Below, in pieces: positions 37,863 to 48,584 of a stretch of DNA of 64,000 nt. The stretch comes from Notoacmeibacter marinus (lineage in GTDB: Bacteria; Pseudomonadota; Alphaproteobacteria; Rhizobiales; Rhizobiaceae): assembly GCF_002238045.1 (NCBI RefSeq), contig NZ_NBYO01000001.1, forward strand, positions 496,001 through 560,000, read 5' to 3'. Position numbers and translations under genes: made by a program. Each line of letters starts with the position of its first letter. Position 1 is the first letter of the stretch. A model generated the notes under the pieces. The model searched no databases. It was not told the origin of the DNA and saw only the letters and a list, made by a program, of their open reading frames with translations.

Positions 37863-38474
37863 CTAGGCCAAAATATCGGCCGCCTGCTCAAACGTCAGCC
37901 GCGGCAGGCGCTCATGCTTTGCGGGAGTCATATGACCGAGATTGCAGAGCCAGCTCGACCGCCAATTGCCACGCTTCTCATCGTCCCTGAAGAACTCCGC
38001 ATCGACGCCATCGGCATCGAACCCGCCCATCGGGCCGCAATCGAGCCCAAGGCCTCGCGCTGCAAGGATCAAATAAGCGCCCTGAAGGCTGGAATTGAGA
38101 ACGACATGGTTCTGAAATTTCTCAGGGTTGTCCGAAAGATTCTCAAACCGTGTCGGCTTTGGCGGAAACAGAATCGACATCGCCTTAGGGAATGCCGTGT
38201 CGTAGGCCACGACCACGGTCCAGGGCGCCTTCTCCGTCTTTTCCTTGTTGCCATCGCTCATATGCGGAATGAGCCGCGCTTTCGCTTCCGACCCGCGGGC
38301 GATGAAGAGGAAACGCGCCGGACAGGAATTGCTGGAAGTCGGGCCGAATTTCAACAGATCGTAAAGTTCGCGGATCGTCTCTTCCGACACGTCCTCGTCA
38401 GTGAAGCCCTGCGCAGTGCGGGCATCGCGGAAAAGGAGGTCGAAGTCGGCATCGGCTAGGCGCTCGGTCATCAT
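37863..38474 (-). CDS. Nitroreductase family protein, RutE/malonic semialdehyde reductase-like
   Basis: A 203-residue FMN-dependent nitroreductase-fold protein. [20 protein letters not shown] at the start, [20 protein letters not shown] (FMN site) and [20 protein letters not shown] resemble the RutE/HadB group that reduces malonic semialdehyde in pyrimidine breakdown. The usual start ATGATG has only a weak GGAA upstream; the second ATG (38471) is equally good. No rut genes are nearby. It sits between the infB terminator and rbfA, an unusual insertion into this conserved translation cluster, and could be co-transcribed with rbfA-truB. Confidence 0.85.
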   Translation of the reverse strand: MMTERLADADFDLLFRDARTAQGFTDEDVSEETIRELYDLLKFGPTSSNSCPARFLFIARGSEAKARLIPHMSDGNKEKTEKAPWTVVVAYDTAFPKAMSILFPPKPTRFENLSDNPEKFQNHVVLNSSLQGAYLILAARGLGLDCGPMGGFDADGVDAEFFRDDEKRGNWRSSWLCNLGHMTPAKHERLPRLTFEQAADILA

Positions 38475-38545
38475 CGGGTTCCGGTATCGGTTGAACGGTT
38501 CAGGAAGACCTATCGCCCAGCCTCGCAAAGGGAACGCCACGAACA

Positions 38546-38574
38546 AAGAAAAGGCGGGACCTTTCGGCCCCGCC
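38546..38574 (-). terminator. Terminator downstream of infB
   Basis: On the minus strand GGCGGG, a ten-base loop, CCCGCC and then TTTTCTTTG, 30 bases past the infB stop. It separates the rimP-infB operon from the nitroreductase. Confidence 0.8.
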
Positions 38575-38603
38575 CTGTCGATTGTCTGCTGTCGCGGTAT
38601 CGG

Positions 38604-41183
38604 TCAGAGCGAGCGCGCGACCTCTTCGACCGTGAAGCATTCGATGACATCCTTTTCACGAATGTCCTCGTAATTTTCGAAGGCCATGCCGCATTCCTGC
38701 CCGGACTGCACCTCGGACACTTCATCCTTGAAGCGCTTCAGCGTCTTCAGCTTGCCGGTGTGGATGACGACATTATCACGCAGCAGGCGCACGCCGGCGC
38801 CGCGCTCAACGCGCCCTTCGGTTACGCGGCAACCGGCCACCTTGCCGACCTTGGTGATGTTGAAGACTTCCAGTATCTCGGCGTAGCCGATGAAGGTCTC
38901 GCGCATCTCCGGCGAAAGAAGGCCGCTCATGGCCGCTTTCACATCGTCCACCAGATCGTAGATGATGTTGTAATAGCGAATTTCCGTACCGTTCTGCTCG
39001 GAGGCATCGCGCGCCTGCTTGTTGGCGCGGACATTGAAGGCGATGATCGCGGCGTTGGACGCTTCGGCCAGGCTTATGTCGCTCTCGGTGATGGCGCCGG
39101 CGCCAGCATGGACGACGCGCACCTGCACCTCGTCATTGCCGACTTTTTCCAGCGCACCGATGATCGCTTCGGCCGAACCCTGCACATCGGCCTTGATGAG
39201 CAGCGGGAACTCCGTGATCTGGTTGGCCTGCGCCTGCGCCATCATCTGTTCGAGCGAGCCGCGCGAACCAGCCTGACGGGCCACCTGCTTTTCACGCGCC
39301 AAACGCTGACGATAATCGGAGATTTCACGGGCACGCGCCTCGTTCTCCACCACGGCAAGCCGGTCGCCGGCCTGCGGCGTACCTGACAGACCCAGCAGTT
39401 CCACCGGCATGGAAGGGCCGGCTTCCTTAAGTTGCTCACCGGTGCTGTCGACGAGCGCACGGACACGGCCCCATTCATTGCCGGCCACAACGATATCGCC
39501 GGTCCGCAGCGTGCCGGCCTGCACCAGAACGGTCGCGACCGAGCCACGGCCCTTGTCGAGCTGCGCTTCGACCACCGAGCCCTCTGCCGGCCGATCCGGG
39601 TTGGCCTTCAGATCGAGCAATTCGGACTGCAGCAGGATGGCCTCGAGAAGGCCATCGAGATTGGTCTTCTTGGTCGCCGACACCTCGACGTCCAGAACCT
39701 CACCGCCCATGCTTTCCACGAAAACCTCGTGCTGCAGCAATTCGGTGCGCACCTTGCTGGCGTCCGCTGCGGGTTTGTCGATCTTGTTGATCGCAACGAT
39801 GATCGGCACACCCGCCGCCTTGGCATGATTGATGGATTCGATGGTTTGCGGCATCACGCTATCATCGGCCGCGACCACCAGAATGGCGATATCGGTGACT
39901 TCGGCGCCACGGGCGCGCATCGCCGTAAAGGCCGCGTGGCCGGGCGTATCGATGAAGGTGATCTTCTGACCGTCCTTCTCGACCTGATAGGCGCCGATAT
40001 GCTGGGTGATGCCACCAGCTTCCCCGGACACCACATTGGCTTCGCGGATCGCATCCAGCAGCGATGTCTTGCCGTGATCGACATGGCCCATAATGGTCAC
40101 GACGGGCGGACGGCTCTGCATGTCCTCTTCCCGATCTTCCACATCGTGGAGGCCAAGTTCGATGTCGCTTTCGGAAACGCGCTTGACGGTATGACCCATC
40201 TCGGTCGCGATCAGTTCGGCGGTGTCGGCGTCGATGATATCGCCGGGCTTGAGCATCTGGCCCTGCTGCATCATCAGCTTGACCACGTCGACGGCGCGTT
40301 CGGCCATGCGCTGGGCCAGATCCTGCACGGAAATGGTCTCGGGCACGGTCACTTCGCGCATCACCTTTTCGCGCGGGCCGCTGGACTGACCGCCACGCCG
40401 CGCCTTTTCCTGACGGCGGCGCATCGAGGAGAGCGAGCGGCTGCGGCCCTCATCATCGTTCAGGGCGCGGTTCAATGTCAGCTTGCCGGAACGGCGACGA
40501 TTGTCGTCCGCACGCGGTTTGGCCGGGCGTGCGGCTTCGTTCTCGCGAGCCTTGGTTTCCTTGCGCTGCGGGGTCGCCTGCCGCCCTGCGGACCGCTCCT
40601 CGACCGGCGCATCGATCGCCTTGGCTTCCTTGCGGGCCACATCGTCGACACGCTTGCCGCCGCGCTTTTCCTCGACCACGGCCTTCGCCTCGGCCTCGGC
40701 CTGCAGACGGGCGGCTTCCTCGGCAGCCTTGCGTTCTGCTTCGGCGCGTTCGGCCTCACGCTTGGCATCTTCCTCAGCCAGGCGCTTGGCTTCCTGAGCC
40801 GCCGCCTCACGCTCAACGGATTCACGGGCCTTGGCTTCTTCAAGCGCGCGGGCGCGAGCTTCCATCTCGGCGCTGGACAGCCGTCCGCCGCCACCCTTCG
40901 CTACTGCCGGTCGCCTGGGCTGGGGCGCTGCGGCCGGGGCCTGGCGCTGCTGCGGCGGAGCCTTTGCCTCGACCTTCGGTTCAGGGGCTGCGGGCGCTGC
41001 CGCGTCCGCCTGCCGGTCTTCGGGCCGTGTGAACTTGCGCTTCTTCGTTTCAACGACGACGGCCTTGCTGCGGCCATGGCTGAAATTCTGCCGCACCGTA
41101 CCAGCCTGATTGCCGGAGGGACGCAAGCCGAGCTTCGGCCGGACCTTGAGGGTCGTCTTATCGTCGTTCTTGTCGTCGCTCAT
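38604..41183 (-). CDS. infB: Translation initiation factor IF-2
   Basis: An 859-residue GTPase that delivers initiator tRNA to the 30S subunit. A long charged, Ala/Glu/Arg-rich N-terminal region (to about residue 290) is followed by the IF2 N-domain, then the G domain with [32 protein letters not shown] and VAINKIDKP. Domains II-IV end [13 protein letters not shown]. The start [10 protein letters not shown] overlaps the ylxR stop (ATGA); the frame stays open upstream only as a shadow of ylxR. It is the last gene of the rimP-nusA-ylxR-infB operon. Confidence 0.97.
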   Translation of the reverse strand: MSDDKNDDKTTLKVRPKLGLRPSGNQAGTVRQNFSHGRSKAVVVETKKRKFTRPEDRQADAAAPAAPEPKVEAKAPPQQRQAPAAAPQPRRPAVAKGGGGRLSSAEMEARARALEEAKARESVEREAAAQEAKRLAEEDAKREAERAEAERKAAEEAARLQAEAEAKAVVEEKRGGKRVDDVARKEAKAIDAPVEERSAGRQATPQRKETKARENEAARPAKPRADDNRRRSGKLTLNRALNDDEGRSRSLSSMRRRQEKARRGGQSSGPREKVMREVTVPETISVQDLAQRMAERAVDVVKLMMQQGQMLKPGDIIDADTAELIATEMGHTVKRVSESDIELGLHDVEDREEDMQSRPPVVTIMGHVDHGKTSLLDAIREANVVSGEAGGITQHIGAYQVEKDGQKITFIDTPGHAAFTAMRARGAEVTDIAILVVAADDSVMPQTIESINHAKAAGVPIIVAINKIDKPAADASKVRTELLQHEVFVESMGGEVLDVEVSATKKTNLDGLLEAILLQSELLDLKANPDRPAEGSVVEAQLDKGRGSVATVLVQAGTLRTGDIVVAGNEWGRVRALVDSTGEQLKEAGPSMPVELLGLSGTPQAGDRLAVVENEARAREISDYRQRLAREKQVARQAGSRGSLEQMMAQAQANQITEFPLLIKADVQGSAEAIIGALEKVGNDEVQVRVVHAGAGAITESDISLAEASNAAIIAFNVRANKQARDASEQNGTEIRYYNIIYDLVDDVKAAMSGLLSPEMRETFIGYAEILEVFNITKVGKVAGCRVTEGRVERGAGVRLLRDNVVIHTGKLKTLKRFKDEVSEVQSGQECGMAFENYEDIREKDVIECFTVEEVARSL

Positions 41184-41818
41184 TCCGTATCCTTCATTGC
41201 GGCTTCGTCCGCAGTTCCTTCGTGCTCCGCCGGTCCCTGCCGGTAGAGCGCCAGCGCCAACACGCGCTCGAATGCCGCCTGCCCGGCCGGATGACCAAGC
41301 ACGGCAGCATGTATCACACTTCCCGCCCCCAATGCCAAACCCAATTGTTCGGCATCGAAAAGTCGGTAAACCGGGATGTCCGGGCCACCAAGATGGCGGG
41401 TTGCCGTGGCCGCCTGCTCCACCTTGCGCAGACCGTCCTGCGCACCATCGGTCGCATGAAGCACACAGGCCGCCTCGCCGGAGCGAATCTTCGCATCCAC
41501 CTTTGCCGCACCGATAACGGCCCGACCGCTCTTGCGCGCCAGACCCAGCGCGCCAAGCGCACGTTCGGCCAGCAACCGGTCGACCCGATCCGCCAGATCC
41601 GGCGGCACCGCGACATCGGTCTTCAGGGCGCGGGAAAAGGCGCGGCGCTTTACCGCTTCTTCTATATATCGGCGCTCGGCGCGTACCCAGCAACCCCTAC
41701 CAGGCAGAGAAGCTTTCAGATCCGGAACGAGCGAGCCATCCGGGCCCGCGACGAAACGCAACAGCGCGTTACCGCGCTCCGCCTTCGCTCGCGTCACAAT
41801 GCATGTGCGGGTGGCCAT
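41180..41818 (-). CDS. YlxR/DUF448 family RNA-binding protein with L7Ae-like domain
   Basis: A 212-residue protein always found between nusA and infB. The N-terminal YlxR domain has [20 protein letters not shown] and [12 protein letters not shown]. The C-terminal part ([40 protein letters not shown]) matches the ribosomal L7Ae/S12e-like RNA-binding fold fused to YlxR in alphaproteobacteria. YlxR homologues have been linked to RNase P or transcription control, but the role here is not settled. The ATG with GGA upstream is preferred over a TTG ten codons earlier. It overlaps infB by four bases. Confidence 0.88.
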   Translation of the reverse strand: MATRTCIVTRAKAERGNALLRFVAGPDGSLVPDLKASLPGRGCWVRAERRYIEEAVKRRAFSRALKTDVAVPPDLADRVDRLLAERALGALGLARKSGRAVIGAAKVDAKIRSGEAACVLHATDGAQDGLRKVEQAATATRHLGGPDIPVYRLFDAEQLGLALGAGSVIHAAVLGHPAGQAAFERVLALALYRQGPAEHEGTADEAAMKDTE

Positions 41819-41856
41819 CGCTTCCAATCGACTTCTCCCCGACGCCAATCATGGCG

Positions 41857-43464
41857 TCAGACGCTCGCTTCTTCGGCCTCGGCTTCGGCGCCAGCGTCGC
41901 CTTCGGCCTCTTCCTCTTCGGTCACCCAGCCAACGGCCTGGCGGGCATGCATGATCATCGCCTCGGCCTCTTCGGCGCTCACGCCGAAATCGGAGAGTGT
42001 GCCCTCATAGATGATCGTTTCGCCGTCCTTGCGTTCACGCCAGCCGGTCAGATCGTCGACAGCATAACCGGCGAAGTCTTCCATCGTCTTCACTTCATCT
42101 TTTTCACCGACGGCAACCATCATCGCCGAGGTCAGGCCGGGAATGTCACGCAGTTCGTCCTCGACGCCCAGTTCGCGGCGCTTTTCGTCCAGTTCGCCTT
42201 CGATCCGCTCGAGATATTCGCGGGCACGGGTCTGGATTTCCTCCGCCGTCTCGGCATCGAAGCCGTCAATCTCCGAAATTTCTTCCGGTTCGACATAGGC
42301 CACTTCCTCGATGGACGTGAAGCCTTCGGACGCAAGCACCTGGCCAACCATCTCGTCGACGTCGAGCGCTTCCATGAAGAGTTCGGAGCGTTCCTGGAAC
42401 TCCGCCTGGCGGCGTTCGCTCTCCTTCTCTTCGGTGAGAATATCGATCGCCCATCCGGTCAGTTGGCTGGCGAGACGCACATTCTGACCGCGGCGGCCGA
42501 TGGCCAGGCTCTGCTGGTCGTCCGGCACCACAACTTCGATGCGGTTGGCGTCCTCGTCGAGAACGACCTTGGCGACTTCCGCCGGCTGTAGTGCATTAAC
42601 GATGAAGGAGGCCGCGTCGGGCGACCATGGAATGATGTCGATCTTTTCGCCGGACAGTTCGCCGACAACGGCCTGAACACGGCTACCGCGCATACCGACG
42701 CAGGCGCCGACGGGATCGATGGAGGAATCGCGACTGATGACCGCAATCTTGGCGCGGCTGCCCGGATCGCGCGCCACGGCGCGAATCTCGATGATGCCGT
42801 CATAGATTTCCGGCACTTCCATCTGGAAGAGCTTGGCCATGAATTGCGGATGGCTGCGCGACAGGAAGACCTGCGGGCCACGCTGCTCGCGGCGCACATC
42901 GTAGACATAGGCGCGAATACGGTCGCCATATTTGTAGAGTTCGCGCGGGATACCCTCGTCGCGACGGATGATGCCCTCGCCCCGGCCGAGATCGACGATG
43001 ACATTGCCGTATTCGACGCGTTTAACCGATCCGTTGACGATCTCGCCGACGCGATCCTTGTATTCTTCAAACTGACGGTCGCGCTCGGCTTCGCGCACCT
43101 TCTGCACGATGACCTGCTTGGCCGACTGGGCGGCGATCCGTCCGAAATCCATCGGCGGCAGCTGCTCGGCAATGAACATGCCGACTTCCGCGTCCGGCTG
43201 ACGCTCGCGTGCATCGCCGAGCTGGATCTGGGTGTGGTAGTCCTCAACGTCTTCGACCACTTCGAGCAGACGCTGCAGCTTGATCTCGCCCGATTGCGGG
43301 TTGATCTCGGTACGAATGTTCGTTTCCTGGCCGTATCGGGCGCGGGCCGCCTTGGAAATAGCGTCCGCCATCGCCTCGATGACGATCCGGCGATCGATGT
43401 TCTTTTCACGGGCGACCGCGTCGGCGATCTGCACCAGCTCCAGTCTGTTCGCACTGACAGCCAT
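41857..43464 (-). CDS. nusA: Transcription termination/antitermination factor NusA
   Basis: A 535-residue RNA polymerase-binding factor that modulates pausing, termination and antitermination. The N-terminal domain is LELVQIADAVAREKNIDRRI, then S1 (IVNGSVKRVEYGNVIVDLGR). Two KH domains follow (DPVGACVGMRGSRVQAVVGE and SLAIGRRGQNVRLASQLTGW). The C-terminal acidic repeats contain helix-hairpin-helix units (IPGLTSAMMVAVGEKDEVKT and a very acidic tail). The start is fixed by AGGAGAAA. It lies between rimP and ylxR. Confidence 0.97.
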   Translation of the reverse strand: MAVSANRLELVQIADAVAREKNIDRRIVIEAMADAISKAARARYGQETNIRTEINPQSGEIKLQRLLEVVEDVEDYHTQIQLGDARERQPDAEVGMFIAEQLPPMDFGRIAAQSAKQVIVQKVREAERDRQFEEYKDRVGEIVNGSVKRVEYGNVIVDLGRGEGIIRRDEGIPRELYKYGDRIRAYVYDVRREQRGPQVFLSRSHPQFMAKLFQMEVPEIYDGIIEIRAVARDPGSRAKIAVISRDSSIDPVGACVGMRGSRVQAVVGELSGEKIDIIPWSPDAASFIVNALQPAEVAKVVLDEDANRIEVVVPDDQQSLAIGRRGQNVRLASQLTGWAIDILTEEKESERRQAEFQERSELFMEALDVDEMVGQVLASEGFTSIEEVAYVEPEEISEIDGFDAETAEEIQTRAREYLERIEGELDEKRRELGVEDELRDIPGLTSAMMVAVGEKDEVKTMEDFAGYAVDDLTGWRERKDGETIIYEGTLSDFGVSAEEAEAMIMHARQAVGWVTEEEEAEGDAGAEAEAEEASV

Positions 43465-43526
43465 GGGTGTTTCTCCTGATGTCATCGCCGGCAACCGCGC
43501 CTGTTTGCGCTCCGGCGGTCGAAATC

Positions 43527-44138
43527 TCAATCCTCCGCCGAACCGGCGGTATCGTCGTTGTCGTTGTCGCTATCGAGGCCCTTCTTCAAAGCCTTGCGCA
43601 CCGCCCGTTCCTTGGCCAGAGCGTCGCGGATCAGATCGTCCGTCAGTATAAGCCTGGCATCGGAAAGCGTGTCGAAGGGAATGGCGACTTCCACTTCATC
43701 GCCATAGCCGAGCGTGTCGCGCTTCAAGGTGAAGCCGTCATCGGTGACAGCCTCGATATAACCGCGGAACTTGCGGCGACCCGACAGGATCACGCTCGTT
43801 TCGATCTTCGCCAGATGACCCTGCCAATTGCGGAAATCGCTTTTGGCGATCAACGGCCGGTCGATGCCTGGCGACGAGACTTCCAGATGGTAAGCGCCTT
43901 CGATCGGATCGTCGACATCGAGCGCCGGCGAAATGGCGCGCGACAGCTCTTCGCAATCCTCCACACTCATCGTGCCGTTGGTCTTCTCGGCGAAGATCTG
44001 AAGCGTCTTGCCGTTCTGGCCGGTGATCCGCACCCGCACGAGACGGAAATCCAGCGTCTGCATGACCGGTTCGATAATCGCGGCGACATGCGCCTCGACA
44101 CCTGTTTCGTGAATGATGCGATCATCCGACCCGGACAA
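43527..44138 (-). CDS. rimP: Ribosome maturation factor RimP
   Basis: A 203-residue factor for 30S assembly. Family blocks are [40 protein letters not shown] and [14 protein letters not shown]. The C-terminus is acidic ([14 protein letters not shown]). The open frame reaches 44438, but the upstream part is not homologous and would cross a terminator. The start is therefore taken as TTG at 44138 ([13 protein letters not shown]), with GGAG six bases upstream. This gives the expected length and marks a rare-start, possibly weakly translated gene at the head of the operon. Confidence 0.9.
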   Translation of the reverse strand: MSGSDDRIIHETGVEAHVAAIIEPVMQTLDFRLVRVRITGQNGKTLQIFAEKTNGTMSVEDCEELSRAISPALDVDDPIEGAYHLEVSSPGIDRPLIAKSDFRNWQGHLAKIETSVILSGRRKFRGYIEAVTDDGFTLKRDTLGYGDEVEVAIPFDTLSDARLILTDDLIRDALAKERAVRKALKKGLDSDNDNDDTAGSAED

Positions 44139-44176
44139 AGCGCGCTCCGTTCTCTTCAAAAAAGGAAGCCGGTAAT

Positions 44177-44206
44177 AAAAAAGAGCGGGACCTGGGGGAC
44201 CCACTC
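44177..44206 (-). terminator. Terminator or attenuator between trmB and rimP
   Basis: On the minus strand GAGTGGG, loop TCCCCCAGGT, CCCGCTC and six Ts. It lies about 100 bases past trmB and 40 before the rimP start, so it can end the metK-trmB transcript or act as an attenuator in the rimP-nusA leader. Confidence 0.8.
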
Positions 44207-44301
44207 TCCGTCTGACCGACCAAGAAGTTGACCTCCCTATACGCCCGCGATCCGTCATTTGCAAGACCGCTGACGCCCGCGGAAAAAGCGATCCAGCCCA
44301 G

Positions 44302-45006
44302 TCAGATGCGCTCGAACGCCAGATAGGCGGGCGGGCGTCCTTCGCGGATGGCCTTGGCTTCGTAGCGTGTGCCCGGCCAGCCATCATAGGGCGTGCGCCA
44401 GTGCTGCGGGCCGTCGGCGCGCCATTCGAAGGCGTCATGCCGGCGACAGTGCTGGAGCGTCCAGTTCACATAGGTATCGATGTCGGAGGCGAACCGAAAG
44501 ACCCCGCCCGGCTTTAGAACGCGGGCGAAACGGTCGAGATTGGCGTCGTTGACAAACCGGCGCTTCCAATGGCGCTTTTTCGGCCAGGGGTCGGGATAAA
44601 GAAGATCGATGCCGGCAAGCGAATCGTCCGGCAGCCAGTCGAGCAGCCAGGTGGCGTCATCGTCGTAAAGGCGCAGATTGGGTCGGTCCTCGGCGTCCAG
44701 CGCCATCGCCATCTTGGCGAATCCGTTGACGAAGGGCTCCACACCGATGAAGCCGATCTGGGCGAAGCGGCCGCTTTCATAATGCAGGCGCTCGCCGCCG
44801 CCGAACCCAATTTCCAAACGCACCGCCTCAACCGGCACGGAGAACAGGTCGCGCAGATCAGCGGGAGCCGGTTCAGACAGATCGATAAGGCGCCCGCGTC
44901 TCGCACGGTCAAGCGCCGCGGCCTGTTTCGGTCGAAGGGTCTTTCCCTTGCGCCGGCCGAAAAAGGCGTCGGTCGTCCGGCTCGCTCTGGGTTTGTCGTC
45001 CGACAT
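44302..45006 (-). CDS. trmB: tRNA (guanine-N7-)-methyltransferase
   Basis: A 234-residue enzyme that forms 7-methylguanosine at position 46 of tRNAs using SAM. The SAM-binding loop is [14 protein letters not shown], followed by [15 protein letters not shown]. The family signature with catalytic Asp is [19 protein letters not shown]. The N-terminus is basic ([11 protein letters not shown]). It follows metK by 29 bases, so the SAM-making and SAM-using genes are probably one operon. Confidence 0.96.
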   Translation of the reverse strand: MSDDKPRASRTTDAFFGRRKGKTLRPKQAAALDRARRGRLIDLSEPAPADLRDLFSVPVEAVRLEIGFGGGERLHYESGRFAQIGFIGVEPFVNGFAKMAMALDAEDRPNLRLYDDDATWLLDWLPDDSLAGIDLLYPDPWPKKRHWKRRFVNDANLDRFARVLKPGGVFRFASDIDTYVNWTLQHCRRHDAFEWRADGPQHWRTPYDGWPGTRYEAKAIREGRPPAYLAFERI

Positions 45007-45035
45007 GGCAGAAAGACTTCAGGTTCGGATGCGAA

Positions 45036-46289
45036 TCAGGCGCCCTGCCGGATCGCGTCCTTCAGAGCTTTCTTCAGATCGGTCTTTTCCCAGGAGAACG
45101 AGCCGCCGCGACCCGGCTTCCTGCCGAAATGACCGTAGGCCGCCGTCTGGGCGTAAATCGGCTTGTTCAAGTCGAGATGTTTGCGGATACCGGTCGGCGA
45201 CAGGTCCATAACCTCCCGAACGGCCTTCTCGACGGCTTCGGCGGTGACGCGGCCCGTGCCATGCAGATCGACATAGACGGAAAGCGGCTGGGCCACGCCG
45301 ATCGCATAGGATAGCTGAAGCGTGCAGCGTCCCGCCAGTCCGGCAGCCACCACGTTCTTAGCGAGGTAACGGGCGGCATAAGCGGCCGAACGGTCCACTT
45401 TCGTGGTGTCCTTGCCGGAAAACGCGCCGCCGCCATGAGGCGCCATGCCTCCATAGGTATCGACAATGATCTTGCGGCCGGTCAGGCCGGCATCGCCGTC
45501 CGGGCCGCCAATGACGAATTTGCCGGTCGGGTTGATATACCAGTTGCAGTCGTCGGCAATGGCCAGGCCGCCTTCTTCGAGCGCCTCGCGGATGTATGGC
45601 TCGACAACCTTGCGAACCTTTTTGTTGTCCCAGCTTTCATCCATGTGCTGGGTCGACAGGACGATCTGGGTCGCCTCCTTCGGCTTGCCGTCCACATAGC
45701 GCACGGTCACCTGGCTCTTGGCGTCCGGCCCAAGCTTGGCGGCATCGCCTTCGCCGGCATGGCGCGCTTCTGCCAGAAGCTGAAGGATACGGTGCGAATA
45801 CCAGATCGGCGCAGGCATAAGATCGGGCGTCTCATCGCAGGCGTAGCCGAACATGATGCCCTGGTCGCCAGCGCCTTCTTCGCCCTGGCGATCTGCAGCA
45901 TTGTCAACGCCTTGCGCAATATCGGCGCTCTGGCTGTGCAGGAGAATATCGATCTTGCAGGTTTTCCAGTGGAAGCCGTCCTGCTCATAGCCGATATCTC
46001 GGATCGCGCGGCGGGCGGCCGAACGGAACCGTGTGGGATTGATGACGTCCCGGCCGTTCTTGTCCTTCTTCATCAGGGTCGGCGGCAGGCGTACTTCGCC
46101 GGCGATCACAACGCGATTGGTCGTGGTCAGCGTTTCGCAGGCGACACGAACCGTCCAGGGATCAACGCCGGTCTTGCGCGCTTCCTTGTAGATCAGATCG
46201 ACGATTTCATCAGAGATGCGGTCACAGACCTTATCGGGATGACCTTCGGACACCGATTCGCTGGTGAAGTGATAATTCTGTCGTAGCAC
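45036..46289 (-). CDS. metK: S-adenosylmethionine synthetase
   Basis: A 417-residue enzyme making SAM from ATP and methionine. Conserved blocks are [40 protein letters not shown] and the phosphate-binding [20 protein letters not shown]. The sequence is some 30 residues longer than E. coli MetK, as in other alphaproteobacteria. A promoter-like TTGACC lies about 95 bases upstream and the XRE gene ahead ends in a terminator, so metK starts its own unit. I looked for a SAM-type riboswitch in the 120-base leader and saw no convincing one. Confidence 0.97.
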   Translation of the reverse strand: MLRQNYHFTSESVSEGHPDKVCDRISDEIVDLIYKEARKTGVDPWTVRVACETLTTTNRVVIAGEVRLPPTLMKKDKNGRDVINPTRFRSAARRAIRDIGYEQDGFHWKTCKIDILLHSQSADIAQGVDNAADRQGEEGAGDQGIMFGYACDETPDLMPAPIWYSHRILQLLAEARHAGEGDAAKLGPDAKSQVTVRYVDGKPKEATQIVLSTQHMDESWDNKKVRKVVEPYIREALEEGGLAIADDCNWYINPTGKFVIGGPDGDAGLTGRKIIVDTYGGMAPHGGGAFSGKDTTKVDRSAAYAARYLAKNVVAAGLAGRCTLQLSYAIGVAQPLSVYVDLHGTGRVTAEAVEKAVREVMDLSPTGIRKHLDLNKPIYAQTAAYGHFGRKPGRGGSFSWEKTDLKKALKDAIRQGA

Positions 46290-46362
46290 GATTGGTTTAC
46301 CTGTTGTCGATCAGCGGGACCGGGCGGAATCGCCCTTCATTTGCGGGAAAGGTCGCGCGGCC

Positions 46363-46391
46363 TTGTGCCAATCGAACAGAGCAGGGTCAAG
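46363..46391 (-). promoter_or_regulatory. Possible metK promoter
   Basis: Minus strand CTTGAC, 17 bases, then a weak -10 (GCACAA). The -35 is a perfect match to the alphaproteobacterial consensus; the -10 is poor. Confidence 0.35.
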
Positions 46392-46413
46392 CGTGTTCGG
46401 CGTCGCTCGTAGA

Positions 46414-46437
46414 GAAAACCCGCGTCCAGGTTGCGGG
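46414..46437 (-). terminator. Terminator of the XRE regulator gene
   Basis: Minus strand CCCGC, nine-base loop, GCGGG, TTTTCTC, 17 bases past the regulator's stop. Confidence 0.7.
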
Positions 46438-46453
46438 CGCAGCAGATCGGCGT

Positions 46454-46870
46454 TCAGTTCTCTTCCATCTCGCCCAGCGAACGGACCAGATCGATGATCC
46501 GGCGGCGCACCTTCGGGTCGCCGATCTTGATGAAGGCGCGGTTGAGTTGCAGACCTTCCGTGGAATTGAGGAAATCCACGACGTAATTGGCGTTGCCGAC
46601 TTCGGCAAAACCGCCGTTCTTCGCCTCGCCATTTCCAGGCGCGCCTTCGAAGAAGAACGACACCGGCACCTGCAGGATATCGCTGATCGCCTGTAGCCGG
46701 CTGGCGCCAACACGGTTGGTGCCTTTTTCGTATTTCTGGATCTGCTGAAAGGTGATTCCGAGATTGTCGCCAAGTTTCTCCTGGCTCATACTCACCATAT
46801 TGCGCCGCAAACGAATACGACTGCCAACGTGGACATCGATCGGATTCGGCTTCTTCTTTACATCCGCCAT
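46454..46870 (-). CDS. XRE-family helix-turn-helix regulator
   Basis: A 138-residue DNA-binding protein. The HTH covers residues about 14-68 (VGSRIRLRRNMVSMSQEKLG, LGITFQQIQKYEKGTNRVGA). A C-terminal region of about 60 residues ends RRIIDLVRSLGEMEE. This is the regulator commonly found upstream of metK in Rhizobiales; in rhizobia related proteins (PraR) affect quorum sensing and attachment, but orthology was not tested. The start MADVKKKPNP has GAGGAAAAG directly upstream. Its position between lnt and metK is conserved. Confidence 0.88.
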   Translation of the reverse strand: MADVKKKPNPIDVHVGSRIRLRRNMVSMSQEKLGDNLGITFQQIQKYEKGTNRVGASRLQAISDILQVPVSFFFEGAPGNGEAKNGGFAEVGNANYVVDFLNSTEGLQLNRAFIKIGDPKVRRRIIDLVRSLGEMEEN

Positions 46871-46991
46871 CTTTTCCTCATCGAGCGCCTCGGGGGGCAT
46901 GGCGCCCGGGTCCGGACCGATCTGCAACCGCAAATCGCGTCGCGTGAGAACAACCCCTCGAATGTTTGGATAAATTGCCTAGACCAATCGG

Positions 46992-48584
46992 TCAATCCAA
47001 AGCACGGCGGGATGGAAGCGTGAGCAATAGAGCCAATATCCAAAACACAACCATAAGGGATATTCCGATTGTAGACCTTGATCGCATAGGTTGCAAGTCC
47101 GGTGAACGCGGCACATCGATATCGAGCATTGCCGAAGTGCCAAGCGCAAGGCCGGAAAGAACGCGTCCGCGGGCATCGATGACGCCGGAAATCCCGCTAT
47201 TTGCTGCACGGATCATCGGGCGTGCGGCCAGCACGGCGCGATATTGCGCCAGACGGAAATGCTGAGCCGGTCCGGGCGTATCACCGAACCATGCATCGTT
47301 CGTAACATTGAGAATCAGCTCTGCATCGCCCTCCAGTTCCGCCGCTTCCTGTGGAAAGATGGTTTCGTAACAGATCAGCGGAAGAATGGCCGGCAGACCC
47401 GGCAACTCTATCAGTTCATGGCGTGCGCCAGCCTCGAAACCGCCGGGCAGGACTGCCAGTTCCGTCAAGCCAAAGCGCGACAGAAGATCGGCCAGCGGCA
47501 AATATTCACCGAGCGGAACGAGGTGCACCTTGTCGGCGCCGCCGATGATCGTGCCGGTGTCGTCGATGCCCAGCACGGCGTTCGTATATCGGGTCGCAGC
47601 GCCCTCGCCGTAGGCTCGCACCGATCCGGTCAGCAGAGTCTGGCCGGGTTGCAGCACACGGGCAATCGCCAGCAATGCCAAAGGCTGGCGCGTCAGCACC
47701 CAGGGCGTAGCCGTTTCCGGCCAGACAATCAGTTGCGGCAGTTCGCCATTCTCGACCGGCGCCTCCGTCAGTTCGAGATGGCGTTCGAAAATTGCCGTTC
47801 GCGTATCGTCGTCCCACTTTTCGGTCTGGGCGATAGCAGGCTGCACGATCCGCACGGCAAGACGATCATTCTCATTGTCCGGGCCAGCACTATCGGGTGC
47901 GATAATCAGACGCCAAGCGCCAAAGCCAATCTGAGAAGCGATAAGAAGAACCAGAAGCGACAGGCCCGCCCGTCGCCAGCGCGGCCCGGCCAGCAGCACA
48001 GGCAAGCCGAAAACGAAGGTCGCCAAGACATTCATACCGACCATGCCGACAAAGGGCAGAGGTTGCATCAGAAGCGGTACCGGCATAGCGGCGGCGGCCA
48101 CCGGCGCCCATGGGAAGCCCGTAAACAGAAACGTGCGCAACCATTCCATCATGCCGAAACTGGCGGCGAGGGCGAAGACGCGACCGAGATCGTCGGCCCA
48201 GACCACCCGCGCCAGTGCTGCCGCCGCACCATAAAAGCAGGCCAGAATCGCCGGCAGAACGATCACGCCGATCGGCACCATCCATGCATGCAGATCCGCC
48301 TCGACGAAAAATGCCGCGCCAACCCACCAGAGCGTTGCGGCAAACCAGCCGAAACCGAACCAGAACCCGATGGAGAATGCCGGCATGATCCGCGCACTGA
48401 ACGCGCCGCCACCGTCGGCAACGCCGTCCAGTAGAAGGATAAGTACCGGAAAGCTGATGAAGCAGACGAAAGGGAAGTCATATGGGGCCTGAGCGAAGCT
48501 TCCAAGCGCACCGACAAACAGCGCCAGACCGTGGCGCCGCCAACCTGACAGCAGAACGATGCGTCCGGCCAAGTCCTCCAGCAT
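46992..48584 (-). CDS. lnt: Apolipoprotein N-acyltransferase
   Basis: A 530-residue inner-membrane enzyme adding the third acyl chain to lipoproteins. Six or more membrane segments (LALFVGALGSFAQAPYDFPF, VCFISFPVLILLLDGV and others) precede the nitrilase-like domain with catalytic Glu in IVWPETATPW, Lys in GADKVHLVPLGEYL and Cys in LPLICYETIFPQEA. A final C-terminal membrane helix is present. The start MLEDLAGRIV follows the corC gene; a 99-residue extension upstream is a shadow of corC. Together with the lipoproteins tadD and cpaD it serves envelope biogenesis. Confidence 0.95.
   Translation of the reverse strand: MLEDLAGRIVLLSGWRRHGLALFVGALGSFAQAPYDFPFVCFISFPVLILLLDGVADGGGAFSARIMPAFSIGFWFGFGWFAATLWWVGAAFFVEADLHAWMVPIGVIVLPAILACFYGAAAALARVVWADDLGRVFALAASFGMMEWLRTFLFTGFPWAPVAAAAMPVPLLMQPLPFVGMVGMNVLATFVFGLPVLLAGPRWRRAGLSLLVLLIASQIGFGAWRLIIAPDSAGPDNENDRLAVRIVQPAIAQTEKWDDDTRTAIFERHLELTEAPVENGELPQLIVWPETATPWVLTRQPLALLAIARVLQPGQTLLTGSVRAYGEGAATRYTNAVLGIDDTGTIIGGADKVHLVPLGEYLPLADLLSRFGLTELAVLPGGFEAGARHELIELPGLPAILPLICYETIFPQEAAELEGDAELILNVTNDAWFGDTPGPAQHFRLAQYRAVLAARPMIRAANSGISGVIDARGRVLSGLALGTSAMLDIDVPRSPDLQPMRSRSTIGISLMVVFWILALLLTLPSRRALD

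Noticed and set aside
39432-41246. 604-codon open frame opposite infB
   Set aside because: Shadow of the conserved infB frame; no family resemblance and composition typical of antisense.
46290-46413. SAM-type riboswitch before metK
   Set aside because: A small GGGCG/CGCCC hairpin is present, but no arrangement matching SAM-I, SAM-II or SAM/SAH elements was found by eye. A covariance-model search would settle it.
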